DNA from: Drosophila pseudoobscura
Taxonomy: Eukaryota > Arthropoda > Insecta > Diptera > Drosophilidae
Reading direction: 5' to 3'
DNA: 64,000 bases
NCBI RefSeq assembly: GCF_009870125.1
Contig: NC_046681.1
Location: 13,653,001-13,717,000, forward strand
The notes beneath the pieces were generated by a model, which saw nothing but the letters and a program-made list of their open reading frames with translations, searched no databases and was not told where the DNA came from. Made by a program: the position numbers and the translations under genes. Of the stretch, positions 54,341 to 64,000 are shown in pieces (the first letter of the stretch is position 1; the number at the start of each line of letters is the position of its first letter).

Positions 54341-57300
54341 AGACTTACGTAAAATGTGGATTTTTTCTTAGTTGCTACTATAATGCATCATCATCATTTT
54401 GCTGGTGTTGCATTATTAATAATTTCAATAATTATTTGGAGATTGCGTGTTGGGGTTTGTTATACAATTTGAATTATAATTCGTCCACTGATTTTTCTAT
54501 TTTCATTTTGGCAGCGGTTTATCCGCTGAGAAATAACTTCGCTTTTTTGATTCAAAATACGTTTTTCATAAACGATGTATCGTTTGTCGTAAACAATCGT
54601 ATCGATTGTGCGATCGATGGTTTTGCCTTTTTCAGCACTGAAATTAAAGCGGCAAAAATTTTAAGTTATGCAAATACAAATAAACCCGAAAAATTGTGAA
54701 TAAATGTGTTTCAATCTAATGCGCGGAAAAACGGAAGTGAATAAATATATCATGAGATATCGGCGGTATGTCATAAAGCAGCGAAGTTCCTTCCGCTTGC
54801 AGAATACTAATGTTTTGGCTGGGGTAAGGGTAAATGTGTGATTTAATTTCAATATCATGGTCACAACAGCGCATAAATCTCAATATTAGACAAATGCCAG
54901 CGGATAGGTCTGACCCTAGGTCAGATCTCTAATCAACAAGACCCATGCCGTGCTTCGGCAACTTCCCAAAGCTTTTAATGCTCGCATTCTATGCTCCCCA
55001 ATACTCCTCTCTTTGGCGGAGGTAGTGCCGAAGTTATGGTCGCTTCGGTCGCTGCTGATTCCAACGGCGATTGTTGAACCGGACAGACGTGTCGGGTGCT
55101 CGAGCTGGCTTTAATCGGAAAGCTTTTTGTTTTGTTATTAATTACGCGACGTGCGACGCGATCATGTTTTAATTTTATTTTGTGCCCTGGGAATGCATAA
55201 ATCATCAACTAACACAAAAAGTATAAATAGTTACCCAAGTCCTGAGCATAAAAAAACCTCAAAAAAGAAAGTACTTGCAAAGGGACGTGATTGAAAGTTG
55301 TATAATCGCCAAAAAACAAGTGTGTGAAAGGAGTCTCGAAGGAGAAACGTGAAAAAAAAGTAAAGTGAATGCCTTGTGAGAGTGAATAAAACATACAAAT
55401 ACGAGCACAACAAAAGTTAAATTTAAAAATAAAACCACTACAAAAACGTTTTTTAAGAACCTGTAATTGAAAACGCACTTGAATTACCCCAACACATGTG
55501 CACACACGAACACACACATGTACGGAGCAACAAAATCAAACCCAAAACGGAGTGCGAATACACTGTGCAACACGTTGTTGACCCTGAGGTGGCAAGAGCC
55601 CTCGTGATATTCCAAGAATAACAACAACAGCAGGCAAAACGAGTGTTTTGTACCCCCCCTCTTGTTCTCTCTGTGATCTGCCCCTCTCACTACATCTCTG
55701 TATCTTTCTGTGTAAGCAATTATTTAGCATAAGAATTTATGTTGCAGTTTATTGCACTGCTCTCACCGCGATCTCTCTTTTTGACTCTGGCGGTTAATGC
55801 ACCTCCCCCCTCTCCTTCTGGCGGTTGAGGTACCACCCTCACCCTGTCCTTCTGGCCTTTGTTGCCTCATTTTTTTGCTGTCCAGAGGTGGCTGTTCTGT
55901 AACAAGTGTGTAAAGAGTGGCTTTCTTCAAAAGGCTCTCTTTAAAGGAGATTCTTCTCTTCTGTGGTTGGTTCCGGTTTTGGATTTTCTCCTGGATTTTC
56001 TCATATTCCGAGAAACAATTACGTATCGTACACTTAGAGAAATTGGCATATCAAATGTCATTAAATGAAATAAAATTCAGACGTTTCCCAAGACCCATTT
56101 GAAATCAATCCTAAATTCTTAAAATTTTTTTATATGAATTATTTATTTATGGATCTATCAAAACGCATTTTTTTTCTTCCGTGTGTTGATTACAAATGAA
56201 ATGCAAAGTTTTATTTCATTTGAAAATCGTTCACTGAATTGCGGATTTTTGATTCGCTTTGATTTGTCTTGCCTTGTCATGTGTCTCTTGGTCATAAAAA
56301 TGCTGCTAATAAATAAACAATTATGAAAGATGCGAATTTTCGAATAAGTTTACGGTCAATTTAACACTTCAACTGGTTTTGAGATGAACAAAATAAACCA
56401 TTTCTAGAGATAGGATAGTCGTTTGTTGCCAGCCCCCATACCATAATCATTGACTCATCGAATTAAAGTTCTTGGAAATTACTCAGGAGTCCGCTGATTC
56501 AATAAATTATTTATGCATTCTGCTTAGAAACCAGTATAGATTGTTTCTTGATAAGATCGGAGGTTTCCGCAGACAAGAGACTGTCTATTTGAACTCTTTA
56601 GGATAGATAGAAATACACAAAACATTTTAAGAAATGTTGATCCAATAATCTATCTATTTATCTCAAATAGGATTGTATTTTATTGGAAGTTTCTCTTGAG
56701 AACAGTAGGTAGTTCTAGAAGATTGTAAAACCTTAAATGTACAAATACCACGTGTAACCACTATCAAATTCAAGTTCACTGACATCTGAGTATCGCTAAT
56801 AGTTTTACCCCTGCTCTTTTAACAAAAATTGATTGATTACGTAGTATGTTTTGTTGATCCCAGCGATTAAATGGTTCCAAAAAACTCTTCCTTTCACCCC
56901 GTATCTTATCTGTTATCGAATAGACCGAAAAATACCCATACCTAATACGTAGTAAGCTCCCAAAATGAAGTTCGTCAGACGACATTTCATGAGAGGATAG
57001 GGGGCTGTGACATGTGTCCGACGACTTGCAATCGCTCACCTGTTGCCGTACGTAGCACTCTTCCGTACATACGTATCTTTAGAGCCTTAGCCATGGAACA
57101 ATCAAGTGATTACTGATACAAAATTGAAGTAAATGAGTTGACAAACAAAAAAGATTTCAATGAGAGAGAGAATGTGCATACAATGTTTTTTTTTTTCAAG
57201 GAAGCATCTCCTCAAATGCGACGTGCATTGAATGAATGATTCACATGAGTCACTCACCTAAGAATACTCGCCGTCCCAGAGATGAACACGAACGCGGAAC

Positions 57301-60300
57301 TGGAAAAAAGAGCATTCACGATGAGAAAAATTAAAACCGATTAAGGTGCATCCGAGAGGATTGTCTACGATTCATTCATAAAGCATAAAAAACGTACACA
57401 AAGGGAATGTAATTAAATTCATGGGAACGGATTCTACAGATCCATGTAATAATCTTTTCCGTTTAACACTGTAAATACATTTAGTTTTCAAGGTAAACCA
57501 ATTTAGAGAGACCTTTATCGGGTGTAATCGTTGGCATTATCTCTGTAGAACATTGGAAATGCAGGGACCTCAGGGTTTGAGGGGGTACCCCCGTCAAGTA
57601 CTCAAGTTAATTGATTACGGTATGGTTTGTAGAAACAGCAAGGTGAGAGCGAGAGAAACAGACACAGCGAGCGAGGAGGCACCTTCAATTTGGATTTGAA
57701 GTATTAGTAGAAATTATTGCTTTAAGTACTATGTGAGAAGGGATCTATAGGACTGTATTTTGGAATGATTTTCTCTCAAAGATCATACTCTATTTGACAC
57801 CAAAAGATGTTTTTGTCAAGTAAAATTATTCCTTAGATGTTATTCTGGAACTACTCTATTTTCCATCTCCAGATTGAGGTATTCCCCAAAACTTAAAAGA
57901 GACTTCGCTCTCCGTTAATTTTTAGAATACATTCTCCGGACCTCTTAATTTTTGTGTCATTTATGAAAGTAAAAATTTTCCTTTCAATTAAATCGGAACC
58001 CCATTTCCAAAATTGATTAATAGATATATGTATGTACATATATGATTTCTGTTTGCTTTTCTGGCGATTCGAATGGCGTCTGAAATGTTAACAAATTGTC
58101 GGGCACGAATCGAAAACATTTGCAAGCTCCATTACGCTTGAGATACTAATTCAAAACATCAACAAGAGAGCGCAGCGCGTGTTCTCCAAATATGATAAAT
58201 TTCTGTATGTTTGTTCGAAAAGAAATATACGAGAACGAGAATCTGCAGTTGCACAAAGTCCGCTGCTGGCAGACGGGGTGCCATACGGGCATTGCGTGGC
58301 ATGAAATGAAACTCGATTGCAAATGCAACTCAAACTCGATCGAAATGCAAGTCACTCGAAACGCGATGTCTGATGTCGCTTGATGCCTGATGCCTGTCAC
58401 AGGCCTAAAGTTAAACAAAAACGAGGCCATTGCACGCCACTTTGCCGTCTGTTGGCTTCAGTATTACCATGAACCGGGGGAGCCAAAACTGGCCAGCGGT
58501 TAATGACACCTTCTCTCCTACCACTCTGCCCCGACGTCTGCACTGACCTGAAAATTCTGAAGCCAGTTACAGAGGCAAATATTGAATTGCCAGTGGCGTG
58601 TGAACGATTTCATTTGCCGGGCTATTGGTATTTACACTTACAGACGTTTAAATCAATAAATAAATAAGCAATCGAGCGAGGAATCGTCGCCACCCATGGG
58701 GAATCGAAAGCAAATATTGTAAGAGGAATAAAGATGGGAAGATCTTAAGCATCTTTACTTCTTTAGAAGTGTTTGGAAGGTAAAGAACAGAAATGGCAGA
58801 ATTGCTAACCGACCGAGGGGCACTGCTGCATGATGTTCGACGTGTAGGAAAGGATAACAGAAAGGAATCTAACTAGCAGCTGAAAGTTATTCCTACCTAA
58901 TAGATCACTTCGAAAGCCACATCATTTTTTGAATTATCTTGTAACGAAGATCTTGATCTCCCTCCAAGCCCCGCAGCAAAAGTTTTTCTAGTGGGAACTA
59001 AATTTGAATAACTACTTAGCGAAAACCCTCTATAACATGGAATATTAAATAGTTACTATCAAGTAGATATACAATAGATGTTTCTCCCTCTTGACACTCA
59101 CGAGAGTGAGTTTATTCTATGGTTTTTTTTTTGTCTACCTTTTTACTTTTTGGTGATTTTCCAGTGGGAGATTCTAGATAATGTTCATTTGTGCCGTTTA
59201 TTGTTTATACTCTCTACAGCAACAAAACTTGTTTTGTTGCCATAAAATTATACTATATAGAGGGAGTATATGATGGAGGGAGGTTTCTGAAGGCGGCTGA
59301 CGGGCATATAAACAATTATTAAAGCGAAAGCCATAAGATATTAACTGGAAATTCTATTAGAACTGCATCAGAGATGAGCTTACAGAATGAATGATCATGA
59401 ATCCAAATTAATTGCTTGATATATAATAATTTGAGGGAAAGAAAATGGAATTTTTCCAGTGATTTTCCACAGCAGAATATGGGTTTTTTATAGCTCTATT
59501 AATTAGGATAGTTATTAACAATAGGCGGTCTAAAAAGGGCATAAAATCCCTCTTGAAATACGAGTCGAATGGAGTTTGACTACTTTTATATCTTAAGCGC
59601 TTTTGTACCCATAAAATCATATATTTTATATGATTTATCCAATGAAAATTTCGGAATTTATTTTAAGGCCCAACCTTTGAAAATTTATTATCCGAAAAAA
59701 AGCCAAAGATCGTTTTAGATATCCCACACAAATTTGATTTGGAATTTCGGAATAGCTTTTGTGCTCGTTCCCTGTTTTATTATTACTCGTATTTTGATTA
59801 TTTTTTGTTTATACAAGAATTCACCGCATTGCATGCCTCGCTTGAGTGACTCGAAATTATACACTGAAATCCGAATGCTATTGTTCGCCGATTTTCATAT
59901 TGTTTTTGTACTTTCGAGCGGAAGTTATTCGCTAGCAAAAATCCCTGTTACCTGTGTGTGGCATGCGATTTGTATTGAGCAGAGTAGAAGCCGTTTATGG
60001 GCCAGTTCAAGGGCCAAAAGAGAGCGTAGCAAATTGCCAAAGTAATATGACAGGTTAGTGTACTTGTACAGCAAACTTTTCGCTGATTCATTTCTGGCGA
60101 GTTCTGTTTAAGTTTGGGGTTTTCTAAATAAAGGTGGATCTGACAAAGCAAACTGCTATATGGGGTAGTAATTACGAGTATTATATGTATGTGTTCCAGC
60201 TGACTGCAGCTAAAAGTTGATTGACTTGATTCATGGCAATCACAATTTATGTCAAGCGGGATTTTCAACTCCCAATTGGTTTGTGTTTTTAGAACAGATT

Positions 60301-62330
60301 CACATTATGATGCATTGGTTGAAGCACACATTTTCTAAGAATATGTAAGTGAATCCCCACTGAATGAAAACAGGTCTAAATAATGGCATTAGCAGAAAAA
60401 AAAACTATGCAATATCCATAGCAATTGAAAACCGGTTTTAAGTATTCTTGACAGTCGCAGAAGCTGGAATTCTTTGGCCCTTTATGTTGTTTGAAGCCAT
60501 AACTAAGCTTTTGCGAGGCACTCCTAAATTTTAAGGGTACAAAAGACTCAAATTCTTCTTCTTCTACTTGCTTCTAAGAACTATATTCTGATTAGAAATA
60601 TCGCTAGAAATATTCCAAGAAATAATTATAAATTTTAACTTTACTGATGGTTGCGCTTACTTATAGCTCTTAGATCTATATATATGAATATTCTTTATAA
60701 AGGGTGGAAGGAATTACAAATCGAGACTGATTTTGAGCTACTCTGCATCTAAATAAATTCAAATTAAATCACGGCACTTGGGCCTCCACATAAACGGTCA
60801 ATCTGCCCTCGCCGTGGCTTATATAACACCTCGAATCAGTTTGAAATAAGCTTCACGCACAAAACGTGTAAACATCAACAAATTGCATTACCTGTAACAA
60901 CGGAAAACAGTCACAAATAACATGAATGCTATTCATTTCAGTGAAACTCAATTGACATTCAAGTCAATCCCCTTTGATTCCTTCGCTTGGGTACCCTACC
61001 GCTATTCCACCTCAATCACATGTGAGATCAATGAGTGTGCTGTTGAGTCGCTTTTCAATTCAAAACTGTCGTCGAAAGCTCTCTGCAAAGTCATGCAGAC
61101 AATCAATTGATCGATTTGTCGCAGTGCTCACATGATTCGCTGTGATCTTTGAACTTTATAGCAGAGCTTTTTTGTTTCGTTTGTCGAATTTAGGCGCTGA
61201 AAGATCTCTTGCTCTTACAGTGGGTACATATTTGCTTTTGTTATTCATTTCACACCTTCAAAAATTAAATGAAAATAACACCAAGAATTAGCTTTATCTG
61301 CACTCAAGAGATTACGTTCCAAGTATGAACCTTGATAGATAAACCCCACCAAAGAGATGTCTTCTAAAGAAAGAATAAAGAATTTCTGGTATTTTTTTTT
61401 AATGAAATTCAGTTTTCTTAACCTCTTTGTTATTATTGTTATTGCCTTTTATCAATTTGCAATCATTAAAAATCAATTAGCAACCTTTCGATAAGAGTTC
61501 TACAAAGCCTATAATGCCGATAAGAAACGTGTTGCTTGATTATTTCCCATAAAATACAGCAAAAATGCTATCTGTAATCAGAAACTTAAGATCTTTCAAC
61601 CACTGCCTAAAAGTATGCTTAAGCTGAAAGCCCTTCCCTTGCCATTGCCCTCCTCCCTCTTACCAACTTCCTCGGGTGGGGCGGGAACGATATGGCCTCA
61701 ATTTGCAGACCCGCTTATCGTTCAAAAAGCGTTAAGTAAACCCAGGTAGACAAGCACCACTGTGTTACGGTTATCTCCATGGGAGTACGAGTGTGTATTC
61801 GTGCCAGAGTGTGCATGGTGCATGGAGCATGGTTTAAAAAATAAGTTTCAATTACAGGAACAACAACAACCAGTCTCATCGCTCAGAGACACACATTGAG
61901 AAAAACGGCTGGGCGACAGGTGTCACAATCCAGCAACAGGTTACAGTGGGACACATGACATGAGAATGAGTCTAAGAAAATGTACCACTTAAAGTATATA
62001 TTAAAGATGGAAAGGGATTATTATCAAATTATTAAGACAAATTCCAGAATATTGAAGATCTTGAGTGACTAGTGCATTATAAATAAATTATAATATAAAT
62101 TGTCCAGTTTCTCATTTGCAAAACGCATTTTAAAATTAACTTTTTTTTTAAGAGATAACAACTTTAAATCAATCAAATTTCTATAGAAAAACTCCCATAA
62201 TCTTTTAAAGAATGCCATGAAATAAAAAAAAAAAATCAACTTTTTGCATTTGTTAATCAAAAAGATAAAAGTGAAACAACACAAATCAATTCAAGATAGC
62301 GGAAATGTCATAGAGTATTGCCACAAATGT
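54341..62330. other. gene-poor DNA, possibly regulatory or 5' intron of the right-edge gene
   Basis: No convincing coding exon. 54.9-55.9 kb is less AT-rich and could contain a non-coding first exon, with possible donors, but nothing decides it. AT-rich elsewhere, with no recognised transposon. ORFs in the interval are short and not biased. Confidence 0.35.
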
Positions 62331-62379
62331 TTTCTTGAAATTAAATCAGGGAAAATATTTTCAAGTCACCTGTCCCACA

Positions 62380-63130
62380 GTGCACACAGAAAGAGTCGAG
62401 AGGGAGTTACAGCGCGAGCAAGAGAGCGGGAAATCCGTGCTCTCTCGCCACTTTTGCAATTGACAGTAATCTATCATGCGCGATCGATTGGCTCTCTCCA
62501 AGCGTTGGTTGCCTCACAGCCCCCTCTCTTCCGCTCTATCCGCTGTGGCCCACTCTCGCCGATCGCACCTTTACGCTCACGATCCACTCTCTTCTCTCAG
62601 TCCAACTCCCCGTCACGCTCTTCTTTCAATCAAACTCTCATCTGTTGCCTTGCTCTCTGTTGTCTGATGCTTGTCGTTGGATGAGTTAATGCAGTCCATT
62701 CGGTCGGTGAGCGTGCGCAAGGCGTCTTAAGATAAGGTTGGACATTGCCAGGGTGTTCTCTTTTGAAGATTTATTTTCCTTGTATGGGTATACATACACG
62801 CCACATTCTATACCTGCTTGGGGGAAAATTCATATTTAAGCCAAATCGAAGAGAGCGGTAGGCCCTCACCTTAAAAGTATACACATTGATGAACGGTAGC
62901 CTATCAGGCACCTCGCTTTTATCACACACGCGCTCGCTCTCGCGCCCGCTCTCGCACACGTACACACCTGTTCAGAGTCAATAAGAGAGGACGCCAGAGA
63001 AAGCCCCCTTTGAGAGAGAGAGAGAGAGCCGCAATTGCGAGATATTGCGCTAACACTTCATTTGCCGATAAAACCCCAAAAGCTCCACACACACGACACG
63101 GCTCCACGCTCTGCGGCGTCACAGAGTTTT
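62380..63130 (+). promoter_or_regulatory. GAGA-rich promoter region
   Basis: CTCTC/GAGAG motifs are dense from 62.39 kb, with a pure (GA)n run at about 63012-63028 and many CGCTCTC elements. This is typical of GAGA-factor/CLAMP-bound developmental promoters. It lies directly upstream of the A-rich leader of the coding exon at 63355. The start site is not resolved. Confidence 0.45.
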
Positions 63131-63354
63131 TCTGAAACTAAAGCGAGCGCACATTCCAGTCCAGCCGAAATCTGGATGTAATTGATTTCCCCCCTTTTAA
63201 CAGAAGCAACAAATTAATCAAAACATTTTACAAATCAACCTGCTCCCATTCTTTTTGACACCAACAAACAAAACAAAAAAAAAGAAGAAGGAAACAAGAG
63301 ACAATCGGAGATATAATAAAATTAAATTAAAAAAGCATATTAAAAGACGACAAA

Positions 63355-63538
63355 ATGTGCCGCTGCTGTCAAAAGTAAGTGAACCTTTTTTTTAGCCGCT
63401 GTTTTCCGTCGACAGTAAATTATTTTTTACTAACATTTGAAATTGCGTTTTTTTACCCCCCCTCCCCGCCCCGTAGCTGTTGGGAAGATTTCTACTGGAA
63501 CTGCTTTGAGGAGCGCTTTTGCTACGATGAATCGATTG
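63355..63538 (+). CDS. first coding exons of an unidentified gene (Cys-rich N-terminus)
   Basis: ATG at 63355 (context CAAAATG) after an A-rich leader. Exon 63355-63374 ends at a GTAAGT donor, and exon 63477-63538 begins after CCCCGTAG and ends at another GTAAGT donor. Together they give about 27 residues (MCRCCQNCWEDFYW, then NCFEERFCYDESI), phase 1 at the end. The clustered Cys residues suggest palmitoylation or a metal-binding start, with two strong donors and a good acceptor. The gene continues beyond the window on the + strand. I do not recognise it. Confidence 0.6.
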
Positions 63539-64000
63539 GTAAGTCACTCGAAAACTATGGCTATTATTTGATCAGATTTGACGGTTTTGACGGAGCCGGG
63601 GAGCACTCACAGGTGAGGAGCACAGGGGGAGGGTACGTAAGTGAGTGAGTGAGTGAGTGAGTACACTCAAAGCGTACACTCACATTCACATTCAAAAGTA
63701 GATCTTGAAACGCACCATGCGCCATGCGACGATATTTGCGCGTTTTAACGTGTTTGGCATTTCAGATTTAGATTGTGCGGACAACAACAAAAAAGACGAA
63801 ACAACAACGAAATGCAGTAAAATGATATTATGGAATTTTTTCAAATATTCAGTTGGGCCTTCAGTGATTTGTAGATGTAGATGCAGGTGGAGTTCGAATT
63901 TCCATGAATATTATATAATGCTAGAGAGAGTGAGTACTTTTAAAGATAAATGCAGGATTTTTGTAAAAATTAGTAATTTAAATTTTGTTGTCTAAGAAAA
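63539..64000 (+). other. intron start of the right-edge gene
   Basis: It begins at the GTAAGT donor at 63539 and holds a (GAGT)n run at about 63641-63664. No further exon is seen before the window ends. Confidence 0.45.

Overview
The window is nuclear DNA from a fly, almost certainly Drosophila. Coding exons are split by 55-73 bp micro-introns, intergenic DNA is AT-rich with dinucleotide runs, and the repeats are DINE-1/INE-1-type non-autonomous Helitrons. The gene set and order (dachs, Dh31, Bace, CG13096, Mpp10, PIG-U, mRpL51, Uba4, Acer, lmgA/lmgB) match my memory of D. melanogaster 29D on chromosome 2L (Muller element B). The DINE-1 variant looks like the obscura-group form, so an obscura-group species is my best but unproven guess.

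Layout. 1-13.5 kb (+): the unconventional myosin dachs, with two alternative phase-compatible N-termini and a small intronless gene nested in its 5' introns. 13.9-14.4 kb (+): a two-exon coiled-coil gene I do not recognise. 14.6-21.6 kb: DINE-1 pieces around the neuropeptide gene Dh31 (-) and the pepsin-like protease gene Bace (-). 21.6-36.5 kb: about 15 kb without a convincing gene, holding degenerate tandem repeats, a triple NK-2-type motif array and faint coding remnants. 36.7-46 kb: a compact housekeeping block: CG13096 (-), Mpp10 (-), PIG-U (+), mRpL51 (-), Uba4 (+). Two of its pairs are head to head and one is tail to tail with a 60 bp gap. 46.8-48.9 kb: Acer (+). 51.1-52.5 kb (-): Apc11 (lmgA) followed 111 bp later by the FAM89-like lmgB, apparently one dicistronic transcript. 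53.2-54.3 kb: an eroded coding remnant. 54.3-63.3 kb: gene-poor DNA ending in a GAGA-rich promoter and two tiny Cys-rich first coding exons of a gene that runs off the right edge.

Functional themes. dachs acts in Fat/Dachsous/Hippo growth and planar-polarity signalling. CG13096 and Mpp10 act in nucleolar ribosome biogenesis, mRpL51 in the mitochondrial ribosome, Uba4 in tRNA thiolation/Urm1/molybdopterin sulfur transfer, PIG-U in GPI anchoring and lmgA in the anaphase-promoting complex. Dh31, Bace and Acer are peptide-hormone and protease genes. The head-to-head housekeeping promoters carry CGATA clusters typical of BEAF-32/DREF sites. Exon coordinates come from splice consensus plus frame continuity and were not tested against transcripts. 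Identities rest on remembered family sequences, since no search could be run.
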